The position numbers were made by a program, and so were the translations under genes. A DNA stretch of 64,000 nt from Paucibacter sp. TC2R-5 (lineage in GTDB: Bacteria; Pseudomonadota; Gammaproteobacteria; Burkholderiales; Burkholderiaceae_C). The stretch is from assembly GCF_025717605.1 (NCBI RefSeq), contig NZ_JAJIRQ010000005.1, positions 124,001 to 188,000 on the forward strand. The letters are read 5' to 3'. The notes under the pieces were generated by a model. It had not been told where the DNA came from. It saw only the letters and a list, made by a program, of their open reading frames with translations, and did no database searches. Numbering within the stretch: position 1 is the stretch's first letter; every line of letters begins with the position of its first letter. Shown piece by piece: positions 26,865 to 37,840 of this stretch.

Positions 26865-27185
26865 TCTGCCGTCCCTTTCCCTTTTGCATAGGGCTTTTAC
26901 TCGCCAGCGCTTTGTACTAGGTCTCAGGCAATGCTGCTGATCTATTCAGGCGAAGAACTATCGACCTTGCGACGTTTGACCGAGTTGCCACTTGTCATGC
27001 AGTAAGTGGTAAGTAGCTGGCCTCTATCGAACAGCCCGTCAGACGACAAATCGGACCGACCTGGGACGACAGAGTCCTTTGTTCGCGGCCACCGACCAGT
27101 CGCCAATAAACAAACATTCAGCGTCAACAGGTCTGCGAGAAGCTGCAAAGTGGCCAGCTGGCCTTTCCATTTCGGGCTCGAAGTG
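26865..27185. other. Non-coding right arm of the element upstream of hamA
   Basis: About 320 bases with no gene. It should contain the hamAB promoter. A palindromic GGCCAGCTGGCC (27150-27161) lies near the inner edge of the right end and could be a third, degenerate binding site. Nothing else recognisable. Confidence 0.5.
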
Positions 27186-27229
27186 CCAGCTTATGAGGGC
27201 TGAACTGCCAACTTATGCTGCTGGCTACA
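27186..27229. repeat. Right transposon end with two TnsB-type repeats
   Basis: Direct repeats TGCCAGCTTATG and TGCCAACTTATG have CTTATG cores at 27190-27195 and 27212-27217, 22 bases apart. The end closes with GCTACA, finishing at 27229, 12 bases after the last core. The geometry is identical to the relic end at 5471-5528. Next comes AAAAT, the target duplication, whose last base is also the final base of the gyrB stop codon on the minus strand. Confidence 0.8.
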
Positions 27230-27233
27230 AAAA

Positions 27234-27234
<1 letters not shown>
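27230..27234. repeat. Target-site duplication, right copy (AAAAT)
   Basis: AAAAT lies directly after the right end. It matches 5532-5536. It overlaps the last base of the gyrB TGA, so the insertion point is at the stop codon itself and leaves the reading frame intact. Confidence 0.75.
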
Positions 27235-29804
<2,570 letters not shown>

Positions 29805-29843
29805 CTAACGTGGGCCAAAACTCAAGCCCTTCAAAAGCGCACA

Positions 29844-29861
29844 AGCGGGCCTAAGCCCGCT
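29844..29861. repeat. GC-rich hairpin between dnaN and gyrB
   Basis: AGCGGGC-CTAA-GCCCGCT forms a perfect 7-bp stem with a 4-base loop in the 95-bp dnaN-gyrB gap. There is no T run directly after it on either strand, so it is more likely an RNA-stability or attenuation element than a full terminator. Confidence 0.5.
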
Positions 29862-29887
29862 CTGGTTGAAACTCTGCTGTGGCCGGG

Positions 29888-31012
29888 CTAGATCCGCATT
29901 GGCATCACGACATACTTGAAGCCGGTCTGCTCGGGGATGGTGATCAAGGCGCTGGCCGAGCTGTCGTTCAGGTCGATGCTGACCATCTCCTGGCTCATGT
30001 TTTGCAACACGTCCATCAGATAGGTGACGTTGAAGCCGGTTTCGATCAGGTCGCCGGCGTAATCGATGTCGATTTCTTCGCGCGCATCTTCTTGTTCGGC
30101 GTTGCTGGACACGATGGACAACTGACCCGGCTCGAAGGACAGGCGTACGGCCTTGAACTTCTCGCTGGTCAGGATGGCGGCGCGTTGCAAGCTGGCCAGC
30201 AGTTGCAGGCGGCCCAGCGTGACGTTGAATTTGTGGCTCTTCGGGATCACCCGGTTGTAGTCGGGGAACTTGCCCTCGACCAGCTTGGTGACGAACTCCA
30301 TGCCGGAGAAGCTGAACTTGGCCTGGTTGCCGGCAAAGCGCATTTCGATGGGCTGCTCGTCCGCAGCATCCTTGCCGCCGTCCTTCAGCAAGCGCATCAG
30401 CTCCAGCACGGTCTTGCGCGGCAGGATGACTTCCTGCTTGGGGATCTCGGTCTCCAACTCGGCCTGTGCCAGCGCCAGACGGTGACCGTCGGTGGCGACG
30501 AGCGTCAGGCTCTTGCCTTCGGCCACGAACAGGATGCCGTTCAGGTAATAGCGTATGTCATGCACCGCCATCGAGAAGTGCACCTGGTTGATCAGGTGCT
30601 TGAGAGTCTTTTGCGGCACGGCGAAGGCGGGGCCGAAGTCGGCGGCTTCCTGTACCAGCGGAAAGTCATCGGCCGGCAGCGTCTGCAGCGTGAAGCGGCT
30701 TTTGCCGCCTTGCAAGGTCAGCTTGGAACCGCTGGCGCTCAGCGAAACGGTCTGGTCGGCCGGCATAGAGCGCAGGATGTCGATCAACTTGCGGGCGCCG
30801 ACGGTGGTGCTGAAGTCGCCGGCGTCGCCGCCCAGCTCGGCAGTGGTACGGACCTGGATTTCCAGGTCGCTGGTGGTCAGCTCAAGGCTGCCGCCATGCT
30901 TGCGGATCAGCACATTGGCCAGCACGGGCAGTGTGTGGCGCCTCTCCACGATGCCTGCAACCGCCTGTAGGGCGCCGAGCACCTTGTCTTGGGGGGCTTT
31001 CAACACAATCAT
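29888..31012 (-). CDS. dnaN: DNA polymerase III beta clamp
   Basis: A 374-residue sliding clamp that holds polymerase III on DNA. Its sequence follows the three-fold clamp pattern, with the N-terminus MIVLKAPQDKVLGALQAVAG and the C-terminal hydrophobic-pocket segment KYVVMPMRI typical of beta clamps. Length is standard. It lies between dnaA (133-bp gap) and gyrB (95-bp gap) on the same strand. Confidence 0.98.
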   Translation of the reverse strand: MIVLKAPQDKVLGALQAVAGIVERRHTLPVLANVLIRKHGGSLELTTSDLEIQVRTTAELGGDAGDFSTTVGARKLIDILRSMPADQTVSLSASGSKLTLQGGKSRFTLQTLPADDFPLVQEAADFGPAFAVPQKTLKHLINQVHFSMAVHDIRYYLNGILFVAEGKSLTLVATDGHRLALAQAELETEIPKQEVILPRKTVLELMRLLKDGGKDAADEQPIEMRFAGNQAKFSFSGMEFVTKLVEGKFPDYNRVIPKSHKFNVTLGRLQLLASLQRAAILTSEKFKAVRLSFEPGQLSIVSSNAEQEDAREEIDIDYAGDLIETGFNVTYLMDVLQNMSQEMVSIDLNDSSASALITIPEQTGFKYVVMPMRI

Positions 31013-31145
31013 GTCAACCTCTTTCCACTTGTCTGGCTTGTTCTAACCGGGCAAACCGTCCGTCCGGCAGCGCCCCGCATTTTGACCTACTCCAAGGCCG
31101 ATTCTGGAGCAGCACGTCGTAAATTGATGCTAGATCGACCCCGGG

Positions 31146-32795
31146 TCAACCCTTCAGCGTCTGCTCCAGTACATGTAGCTGCTGATTCAGCTCGGTATTC
31201 TTCTGGCGCTCGCCGCCGATCTTGCGTACCGCATGCAGCACCGTCGTGTGGTCGCGCCCGCCGAATAGCTCGCCGATCTCGGGCAAGCTCTTTTGCGTCA
31301 GCTCCTTGGCGATATACATGGCGATCTGGCGCGGCCGGGCAATGCTGGCCGGGCGCTTCTTGCTGTACATATCGGCGATCTTGATCTTGTAGAAATCGGC
31401 CACGGTCTTCTGGATGTTCTCGACCGAGATCTGCCGGTTCTGGATCGATAAGAGATCCTTCAGTGCCTCGCGCGCCAACTGGATATTGATTTCTTTGTGG
31501 CTGAAGCGGCTGTAGGCCAAGACCTTGCGCAGCGCGCCTTCGAGTTCACGCACATTGGCGCGCACATTCTTGGCGATGAAGAAAGCCACATCCTCGGGCA
31601 TCGGCGTCTGCTCGGCCTCGGCCTTCTTGATCAGAATCGCGACACGCATTTCCAACTCGGGCGGCTCGATGGCCACCGTCAGGCCGGCATCAAAGCGGCT
31701 GGTCAAGCGCTCATCAATATCGGCCAGGCCCTTGGGATAGGTGTCGCTGGTCATGATGATGTGAGCGCGCTTGGCCAGCAAGGCCTCGAATGCGTTGAAG
31801 AACTCTTCCTGCGTGCGCTCCTTGCCGGCGAAGAACTGCACATCATCGATCAGCAGCAGGTCCAGCGAGTGGTACTTGGCCTTGAGCTCATCAAAGGTCT
31901 TGCGCTGGTAGTTCTTCACCACGTCGGAGATGAACTGCTCGGCGTGCAGATAGAGCACGCGGGCATCCGGCTTGTCTTTCAGCAAGGCATTGCCGACGGC
32001 GTGGATCAAATGCGTCTTGCCCAGGCCGACGCCACCATAGATGAACAGCGGGTTGTACATCGCACCAGGCGCGCCGGCCACATGCAGGGCAGCCGTGCGG
32101 GCCATCTGATTGGCTCGGCCGGGCACCAGGTTGTCGAAGGTCAGCGCGCTATTGATGCGGTGTCGGCTGGCGCTCGGGGCGAGATTGGCTGGCTTGGGTG
32201 TCGGCGACTGCTGGACTTCGATGCTGCTTGATGTTGCCGACGGATTGCCCTGCGCAGCGTGGTTCTGCTGCTGATGATGCGAGGGGTTGACCACCGGGCG
32301 CAGGCCGTTATGCAGCACTTGACCGGCAGCCGCTGCCGAGGGCTGGGCAACTTGCTGGAGTGCCTGGCTAGGCTGATTGCCTGTCGCGGTGCCGAGGCGG
32401 GGCGCGGCGTCGCGCGTGGCCAAGGCCAAATCCAACCGTGCGGGCTGCCCGGCCAACTCGGACAATACTGACTCGATGCGCCCGGCGTATTGGTTGCGAA
32501 TCCAATCAAGCTTGAAGCGGTTGGGCACGCGCAAGGACACGAGCAAGCCGCCCGCAGTTCCGCCATCGCTGACCACGGCCGGCGGCAAGGGGCGAATCCA
32601 GGTGTTGAATTGCTGCTCGGGCAGCTCAGTGATCAGTCTTTCGCAACACAGTTGCCAAAGACCATCCTGGCCTCCTTCGGCTGGGCTGCTGCTGACGGCG
32701 GCTGCAGCGGCGCCGCCTGCCATCGATCCACCTGCGGTCAAACTATTGGGATCAAAATTGTCTGCGCTCATTACACCAAGCATGTCTGCGCTCAT
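31146..32795 (-). CDS. dnaA: Chromosomal replication initiator DnaA
   Basis: A 549-residue initiator. Domain I (about 45-130) includes [14 protein letters not shown] long A/Q/P-rich domain II linker follows (about 150-220). The AAA+ domain III has Walker [11 protein letters not shown] and Walker [10 protein letters not shown]. Domain IV carries the DnaA-box-binding signature [11 protein letters not shown]. Two in-frame ATGs (32795 and 32771) sit in identical 14-base contexts; neither has a good ribosome-binding site, so the first is used provisionally. A DnaA-box-like TGTGGAAAA overlaps the region just before the first ATG, consistent with autoregulation. Confidence 0.97.
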   Translation of the reverse strand: MSADMLGVMSADNFDPNSLTAGGSMAGGAAAAAVSSSPAEGGQDGLWQLCCERLITELPEQQFNTWIRPLPPAVVSDGGTAGGLLVSLRVPNRFKLDWIRNQYAGRIESVLSELAGQPARLDLALATRDAAPRLGTATGNQPSQALQQVAQPSAAAAGQVLHNGLRPVVNPSHHQQQNHAAQGNPSATSSSIEVQQSPTPKPANLAPSASRHRINSALTFDNLVPGRANQMARTAALHVAGAPGAMYNPLFIYGGVGLGKTHLIHAVGNALLKDKPDARVLYLHAEQFISDVVKNYQRKTFDELKAKYHSLDLLLIDDVQFFAGKERTQEEFFNAFEALLAKRAHIIMTSDTYPKGLADIDERLTSRFDAGLTVAIEPPELEMRVAILIKKAEAEQTPMPEDVAFFIAKNVRANVRELEGALRKVLAYSRFSHKEINIQLAREALKDLLSIQNRQISVENIQKTVADFYKIKIADMYSKKRPASIARPRQIAMYIAKELTQKSLPEIGELFGGRDHTTVLHAVRKIGGERQKNTELNQQLHVLEQTLKG

Positions 32796-33393
32796 TGTGG
32801 AAAACTTGTTCTAGAGCGGCCAGATTGTACGGGTTTCGAGTGCGCAACCCGAGAGTTATCCACAGATTTTTTGGCGTCAGCCGGGCTGGCTTGGGGTGCG
32901 TGGGGGCGGGCAAGCGCTTGACGGGGGCTTAAAACTTTGGTGTAATCGCGGGTTTTCCGGACGCTGGATAAAGCGGAGTAGGATTGTTTGGTCACGGCGC
33001 GCAGAAAATGTGGGCTTTGCCTGGCACCTATCCACGCAGTGCTCGTGAGCTTGGGTGTGACTGAAGCGGAGTGAAGGGTCAAATGACTTTTGGGTCGAAT
33101 GACTTTTCATGGGCTGTGGCAGCTAAAGCTTGCGGGTGCGTGCGAACGCAGAAGCGGCGACCCGGCGCGGCACACATCAGTGGCCGTCGCAGCGTGGTTT
33201 TTGGCCTTGATTCATCCCTGGCTGGCAACCACCCGACGTCCGGGGTGCAAACCGCAAATCGCGCAAACCACGCCAATCGTTTTGCAAGCCGGCGACTGAT
33301 CGCCAACCACCGCTAAAGCGTCATCCGACGTCCTTAGACTTTCGCTAGTTCCGCCTAGATTACTGCCTAGATATTGCCTAAAGGGGCCACATC
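32796..33393. other. Probable origin of replication region (dnaA-rpmH intergenic)
   Basis: About 600 bases without a gene, between divergent dnaA and rpmH, the usual oriC location. A perfect DnaA box TTATCCACA lies at 32856-32864, with near matches at 32796-32804 (inverted TTTTCCACA) and CTATCCACG near 33028. A 16-bp tandem repeat is at 33076-33107. A+T-rich patches near 32864 and 32930-32945 could unwind. It must also hold the dnaA and rpmH promoters. Box density is modest for a full origin; additional boxes lie inside rnpA. Confidence 0.6.
33076..33107. repeat. 16-bp tandem duplication in the origin region
   Basis: GGGTCAAATGACTTTT is followed directly by GGGTCGAATGACTTTT, one mismatch in 16. 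It lies about 290 bases upstream of rpmH. It could be a duplicated regulator site or an origin repeat; no known motif is recognised. Confidence 0.6.
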
Positions 33394-33528
33394 ATGAAAC
33401 GCACTTACCAAGCCTCCAAGACCCGCCGCGCCCGTACCCACGGCTTTCTGGTTCGCATGAAGACACGCGGTGGCCGCGCTGTCATCGCTGCGCGCCGCGC
33501 CAAGGGCCGCAAGCGTCTGGCTGTCTAA
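33394..33528 (+). CDS. rpmH: Ribosomal protein L34
   Basis: A 44-residue protein, [20 protein letters not shown] and onward, ending KGRKRLAV: the standard L34 sequence, very basic. The ribosome-binding region is GGGGCCAC just before the ATG. First gene of the rpmH-rnpA-yidD-yidC cluster. Confidence 0.98.
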   Translation: MKRTYQASKTRRARTHGFLVRMKTRGGRAVIAARRAKGRKRLAV

Positions 33529-33547
33529 GCCTAGAAAAGCTGAAGTC

Positions 33548-34000
33548 ATGATCGGCCGCATCGTGCGATCGGCCGACTTTGAGCGCGTGCTGGGCAGCTC
33601 CAGTCGCGTGCGCAGCAGTCATTTCGCGGTACATCATCTGGCCGCCTGTCCGAGCAAACCCGCCAAGGTCTTATCCACCGCTGCGGGCAAGTTATCAACA
33701 GGCGATGCACAGCTCACCCACAAGCCTGTGGATGAAGTACCTCCGGACGCTTGCTGGCTGGGTGCGATCGTGCCCAAGCGCCATGCCAAACGTTCGGTGA
33801 CTCGCTCGCTGATGAAGCGCCAAATCCGTGCCGCCTTTGCCGAACAACCCACTTTGCCGCCTGGCTTGTGGGTGGTTCGGCTGCGCTCGCCTTTCGATCG
33901 CAAGCTGTTCCCCAGCGCAGCCTCGGATGCGCTCCGGGCGGCCGTGCATGCCGAACTGGCGCAGTTGGTCGGCCGCGTGCTGGCCCGCTCCGGCGCCTGA
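33548..34000 (+). CDS. rnpA: Ribonuclease P protein component
   Basis: A 150-residue protein that assists the RNase P RNA in tRNA 5'-end maturation. The start MIGRIVRSADFERVL is at the ATG at 33548, 19 bases after rpmH. The RNA-binding signature is AIVPKRHAKRSVTRSLMKRQIR. Between residues 36 and 65 is an insertion-like segment absent from short RnpA proteins; its DNA contains three DnaA-box-like sequences. The insertion is known in style from other Burkholderiales RnpA proteins (from memory). Confidence 0.95.
   Translation: MIGRIVRSADFERVLGSSSRVRSSHFAVHHLAACPSKPAKVLSTAAGKLSTGDAQLTHKPVDEVPPDACWLGAIVPKRHAKRSVTRSLMKRQIRAAFAEQPTLPPGLWVVRLRSPFDRKLFPSAASDALRAAVHAELAQLVGRVLARSGA
33671..33736. promoter_or_regulatory. 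Cluster of three DnaA-box-like sites inside rnpA
   Basis: TTATCCACC (33671-33679), TTATCAACA (33692-33700) and, inverted, TCATCCACA (33736-33728) each match the 9-base DnaA box at 8 positions. Three within 66 bases of a G+C-rich coding sequence is unlikely by chance. They may form part of oriC or titrate DnaA. Confidence 0.5.
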
Positions 34001-34017
34001 GCGCTAGGCCCCCAGCT

Positions 34018-34338
34018 ATGCTGCCCATCAATCTTTCTTCGATCCCGCAGCGGGCGTTGATTGGCTTGGTGCGCGGCTATCGTTTGCTGCTCAGCCCTTG
34101 GCTGGGCGCGTCTTGTCGTTTTGAGCCGACTTGCTCGGTCTATTCGATCCAGGCGCTGCAGCGCCACGGTGCGCTGGCTGGTAGCTACCTGACTTTGCAC
34201 CGAATTCTGCGTTGCAATCCGTTTTGCGAAGGCGGCCATGACGGCGTGCCTGACAATGCGCCCGGCCTGTTCACCCGCCTTGGCGTGTGCATGCCGGCAT
34301 CCCCTCCTCGAAACTCCAATTCAGAAGCCTCCTCATGA
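34018..34338 (+). CDS. yidD: Membrane protein insertion efficiency factor YidD
   Basis: A 106-residue YidD protein. The family signature SPWLGASCRFEPTCSVYSIQAL is present (given in its conserved parts: CRFEPTCS, then YSIQAL), followed by the second conserved cysteine in RCNPFCEGGHD. It lies 17 bases after rnpA, and its stop overlaps the yidC ATG (ATGA at 34335-34338). It aids insertion of membrane proteins together with YidC. Confidence 0.95.
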   Translation: MLPINLSSIPQRALIGLVRGYRLLLSPWLGASCRFEPTCSVYSIQALQRHGALAGSYLTLHRILRCNPFCEGGHDGVPDNAPGLFTRLGVCMPASPPRNSNSEASS

Positions 34339-36062
34339 CTGATATACGCCGCACCGTGCTGTGGGTGGTGTTCACCATGTCGCTCGTCCTACTCTGGGAC
34401 GGCTGGCAAAAACACAATGGGCAGCCGTCCATGTTCAGCCCACCGGCGCCGAAAGTTGCCACCGTGGGTCCGGCAGCACCAAACGGTGCGACCGGCGTAC
34501 CGGCCGCTGCAGCCGTGGCAGGCGCACAGGCGGGCTTGCCTGCCGCCGCGCCGTCGGCAGCCGCTTTGGCCGGTGAAAAAGTTCATATCAAGACCGATGT
34601 CTTGGACGTGACGTTGAACACCCTGGGCGGCGATGTCACCCGGGTTGAGTTGCCGACCTACCTGACCGGCCCCGAACCCGGCCTGTTTGACCCCATCTTG
34701 CAAGCGGTGGGTATCAAGGACAAGTCGACCGTGCCGCAAACCCCGGTGGTGCTGCTCGACAGCGAGGGGCATAGCTACAAGGCGCAGACCGGGCTGATCG
34801 GCAGCCAAGGCCAAGCCTTGCCGACCCACAACACCTTGATGACGGTGGCGCCAGGCGAGCGCGAGATGAAGGCCGGCGCTAACGAGTTGGTCGTGCGCAT
34901 GGAGTCCCCCGAGCAGGGCGGCGTCAAGTACATCAAGACCTTCACCTTCAAGCGCGGTGAGCATGTCATCGGTGTGAAGCATGAGGTTGTCAACGTAGGC
35001 AGCGCAGCCGTCACGCCGCAGGTTTACGTGCAGCTGGTGCGCAACAATGTCGCCGGCCCAGGTGGCACGGCTTTCACGTCGACCTTTACCGGCCCTGCGC
35101 TCTACACCGACAAGACCAAGTTCCAAAAAGTCGAGTTCAAAGACATCGACAAGGGCAAGGTCGACATCCTGAAGAACGCCGATGACGGCTGGGTTTCGAT
35201 GGTCCAGCATTATTTTGCGAGCGCCTGGTTGCACAACGAGCACACACCGCGCGAGTTCTTTGTCAACAAGGTCAAGGGTGCGGTGCCCGATCAATATGCG
35301 GTCGGCATGGTGTTCACCTTGCCGGCGCTGGCGCCAGGCGCCACGGCAACGCATGCCGACCAATTGTTCGTCGGCCCACAGGAAGAGGAAAAACTCTCCG
35401 TGCTGGCGCCGGGCTTCGAGCTGGTCAAGGACTACGGCATCTTCGCCATCCTGGCCAAGCCGCTGTTCTGGCTGCTGGAAAAGCTCTACGGTATCCTTGG
35501 CAACTGGGGCTGGGCCATCATCGCTTTGGTCGTACTGCTGAAGATTGCCTTTTACTGGCTCAACGCCAGCGCCTACAAGAGTATGGCCAAGATGAAGGCC
35601 GTCGGCCCCAAGGTGCAAGCGATGCGCGAGCGCCTGAAGGACAAGCCGGCTGAAATGCAGCAAGAAATGATGCGCATCTACCGCGAAGAAAAGGTCAATC
35701 CTATCGGCGGCTGCCTGCCTATCCTTTTGCAGATGCCTTTCTTCATGGGCTTGTACTGGGTGTTGTTGTCCTCGGTCGAGATGCGCGGCGCGCCCTGGAT
35801 CGGCTGGATTGTTGACCTCTCGGCCAAGGACCCGTATTTCATTCTGCCGCTGTTGATGACGGCGTCCAGTTTGTTCCAGGTCTGGTTGAACCCGACGCCA
35901 CCCGATCCTATGCAGGCCAAAATGATGTGGTTCATGCCGCTGGCCTTCAGCTTTATGTTCTTCGTCTTCCCGTCCGGCTTGGTGCTGTACTGGTTGACCA
36001 ACAACATCTTGTCGATCGCTCAGCAGTGGTACATCAACAAGCGGCTGGGCGTGCAGGGCTGA
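34335..36062 (+). CDS. yidC: Membrane protein insertase YidC
   Basis: A 575-residue insertase. The start MTDIRRTVLWVV is at the ATG overlapping the yidD stop; helix 1 is at about residues 7-22. A large periplasmic domain (about 60-370) follows an A/P/G-rich linker. The conserved 60KD_IMP domain has helices at about 385-420, 445-465, 490-510 and 525-550, with the cytoplasmic segment EKVNPIGGCLPILLQMP. The gene ends 27 bases before a strong terminator. Confidence 0.98.
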   Translation: MTDIRRTVLWVVFTMSLVLLWDGWQKHNGQPSMFSPPAPKVATVGPAAPNGATGVPAAAAVAGAQAGLPAAAPSAAALAGEKVHIKTDVLDVTLNTLGGDVTRVELPTYLTGPEPGLFDPILQAVGIKDKSTVPQTPVVLLDSEGHSYKAQTGLIGSQGQALPTHNTLMTVAPGEREMKAGANELVVRMESPEQGGVKYIKTFTFKRGEHVIGVKHEVVNVGSAAVTPQVYVQLVRNNVAGPGGTAFTSTFTGPALYTDKTKFQKVEFKDIDKGKVDILKNADDGWVSMVQHYFASAWLHNEHTPREFFVNKVKGAVPDQYAVGMVFTLPALAPGATATHADQLFVGPQEEEKLSVLAPGFELVKDYGIFAILAKPLFWLLEKLYGILGNWGWAIIALVVLLKIAFYWLNASAYKSMAKMKAVGPKVQAMRERLKDKPAEMQQEMMRIYREEKVNPIGGCLPILLQMPFFMGLYWVLLSSVEMRGAPWIGWIVDLSAKDPYFILPLLMTASSLFQVWLNPTPPDPMQAKMMWFMPLAFSFMFFVFPSGLVLYWLTNNILSIAQQWYINKRLGVQG

Positions 36063-36089
36063 TCGCCTGACGCGCAACACCATTTAAAA

Positions 36090-36127
36090 AGCCCCCAAGG
36101 CGCAATGCCTTGGGGGCTCTTTTTTTT
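36090..36127 (+). terminator. Rho-independent terminator after yidC
   Basis: A perfect 12-bp stem, AGCCCCCAAGGC (36090-36101) and GCCTTGGGGGCT (36107-36118), with loop GCAAT, followed by C and nine T. A textbook terminator closing the rpmH-yidC operon. Confidence 0.95.
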
Positions 36128-36131
36128 GCTC

Positions 36132-36167
36132 GCGCGACCCTGTGCGCGACCTTGTGCGCGACCCTGC
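36132..36167. repeat. Three 12-bp tandem repeats after the yidC terminator
   Basis: GCGCGACCCTGT, GCGCGACCTTGT and GCGCGACCCTGC follow each other directly. They sit between the terminator and the end of the M48 gene. Function unknown; possibly slippage-prone and variable between strains. Confidence 0.7.
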
Positions 36168-36181
36168 GCTCCACCTTAGGC

Positions 36182-37147
36182 TCAGCCCTGCGTAGCCTGC
36201 CTGCGTAGCGGTGGCGCGACGTCAAAACGCTGGCTTGGTTTTTCTGCCTTTTCGTACAGGCCCTTGACCTTGGGCAGATTGGCCTCGATATCGCGGATGC
36301 GGGTCGGCCCGGCCGGGTGGGTGGACAGCCATTGCGGCGGCGCGCCCTTGCTGGCCGCGCCCATCTTCTGCCAGAGCGTGATGCCGGCCGCCGGGTCGTA
36401 GCCAGCGCGAGCGGCCAACTCCATGCCGACCAGATCGGCCTCGCTCTCGTCTTCGCGGCTGAAGGTCAGTGTCAGCAATTGCCCGCCCATGCCCAGCACC
36501 GCATCGCCGACATTGCCCAGGCCAAGCAGGCTAGACAGCACCGAGGCGCCCAGCCGCGTCGCCTGCGTCTTCGCCATGCGCTCGCGGGCATGCTCCCGCA
36601 AGGCATGCGCCACCTCATGGCCCATGATGGTGGCGACCTCGTCATCGGTGAGTTGGAGCTTTTCGAGGATGCCGTAGAAGAAGGCGATCTTGCCGCCCGG
36701 CATGCAAAAGGCGTTCAGCTGCGGGTCGGCGATCAAATTGACCTCCCAGCGCCAGTCCTTGGCGCGAGGGTTCCACTCCATGGCCTGCGGAATGATGCGT
36801 TTGGCAATTGAGCGCAGACGTATCAGCTGTGGGTGATTGGCCGGGGCCAAGGCGCGTTGTTGGTTGGCCTGCCCCATCATCTGCTGGTACTGCTGGGCGC
36901 CGGCTTGCTCGACTTGTTCGGCCGGCACCAGCTTGGTCAATGAACTGGTCTTGCCGACCTCCACCCCATCCCGCGCCCAGGCCGGCAGCAGCGCAGTCGC
37001 TCCCAGCAGGCCGGTGAAGAGTCGGCGCGAGCGTTGGTAAGGCTTGCCGGCTGCGCCTGCGCTGTGGCAGGCGCAATGGCCGAAAGCCGGCAAGTCGCAC
37101 AGCGGGGACGATGAGACAGGGGAGCGGTAATCGAAGTCTTGAGGCAT
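36182..37147 (-). CDS. M48-family zinc metallopeptidase
   Basis: A 321-residue protease with the zinc motif HEVAHALREH (HExxH) at about residue 175 and the third ligand glutamate in EDESEADLVGME. A hydrophobic segment at about 43-57 (LFTGLLGATALLPAWA) after an arginine-rich stretch indicates a signal peptide and periplasmic location; the real start may be later than the annotated ATG. It resembles the periplasmic LoiP/BepA-like peptidases that maintain outer-membrane proteins. It is divergent from the flavin reductase gene. Confidence 0.9.
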   Translation of the reverse strand: MPQDFDYRSPVSSSPLCDLPAFGHCACHSAGAAGKPYQRSRRLFTGLLGATALLPAWARDGVEVGKTSSLTKLVPAEQVEQAGAQQYQQMMGQANQQRALAPANHPQLIRLRSIAKRIIPQAMEWNPRAKDWRWEVNLIADPQLNAFCMPGGKIAFFYGILEKLQLTDDEVATIMGHEVAHALREHARERMAKTQATRLGASVLSSLLGLGNVGDAVLGMGGQLLTLTFSREDESEADLVGMELAARAGYDPAAGITLWQKMGAASKGAPPQWLSTHPAGPTRIRDIEANLPKVKGLYEKAEKPSQRFDVAPPLRRQATQG

Positions 37148-37272
37148 GAGTGGTAGGAAGGGCGAAGGGCTGGCGCGAAATCTATTTGGCGGGAGCTATT
37201 CTGAGGCCTGTTTGCAAAGGGCATATTTCGCTTTGGCGGCAGAGACCGACTGTTTCGGTCAACAATACGCCT

Positions 37273-37803
37273 ATGCCGACATCGACTTCCTCCTTCAGCC
37301 CCGAATCTCCCGCAGCCACCCCGGCGCTTCAGGCGCTGGGCTTTCGTTCGGCGCTGGGCATGTTTGCCACCGGCGTCACCATCGTCACCGCGCGCGCTCC
37401 GGACGGCAGCCTGGTCGGCCTGACCGCCAATTCCTTCAACTCGGTCTCTTTGAGCCCACCCTTGGTCCTCTGGAGCCTGGGCCAGAAGGCCGGCTCGATG
37501 CCGGTCTTTAGCCGTGGGTCGCACTATGCGATCAATATCCTGGCAGCCGATCAAAAGGATTTGGCGCAGCGCTTTGCGACCCGAGATATTGACCGCTTTG
37601 CCGGTGTCGCCTGGCGCGAGGGGGCGGGCGGCGCGCCGGTGCTGGATGGTGTTGCGGCGGTGTTCGAATGCGCCAACCGCAGCCAGTACGAAGAGGGCGA
37701 TCACGTCATCTTCGTCGGCGAAGTTGAAAGCTGCAGCTGGCGCGAGGGCGCCCAGCCGCTGATCTTTCACGGTGGTCGTTATTACACCGAACTGCCTATC
37801 TGA
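37273..37803 (+). CDS. Flavin reductase-like FMN-binding protein
   Basis: A 176-residue protein starting MPTSTSSF at 37273; the frame extends upstream without a better start. It contains the flavin-reductase domain: FATGVTIVTARAPDG, then GLTANSFNSVSLSPPLVLW, and the C-terminal HGGRYYTEL. Such proteins supply reduced FMN to a monooxygenase, but no monooxygenase is nearby, so its partner is unknown. It converges with the hexosaminidase gene (37-base gap). Confidence 0.9.
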   Translation: MPTSTSSFSPESPAATPALQALGFRSALGMFATGVTIVTARAPDGSLVGLTANSFNSVSLSPPLVLWSLGQKAGSMPVFSRGSHYAINILAADQKDLAQRFATRDIDRFAGVAWREGAGGAPVLDGVAAVFECANRSQYEEGDHVIFVGEVESCSWREGAQPLIFHGGRYYTELPI

Positions 37804-37840
37804 GCGTATTGCTGGCGCGCTTTACGTTGTACCGACGCCC

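Larger units (their letters stand above)
5537..27229. mobile_element. 21.7-kb Tn7-like transposon inserted at the 3' end of gyrB
   Basis: The boundaries rest on three observations. The terminal sequences TGTAGGCGTCAG (left) and TGTAGCCAGCAG (right, inverted) are each followed 12 bases in by a CATAA-type repeat. The first 24 bases of the two ends agree at 18 positions. The flanking 5-mers are both AAAAT. Inside are a tnsA-tniA-tniB-tniQ operon (8027-13658) and a cargo of defence genes: type I restriction-modification with an HNH nuclease, a NucS-like nuclease, an Abi protein and Hachiman. The right end touches the gyrB stop codon. Oddly, the tns operon does not start next to an outer end but in the interior, so it could belong to a nested or older element; the machinery assignment is inferred. 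Confidence 0.8.
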
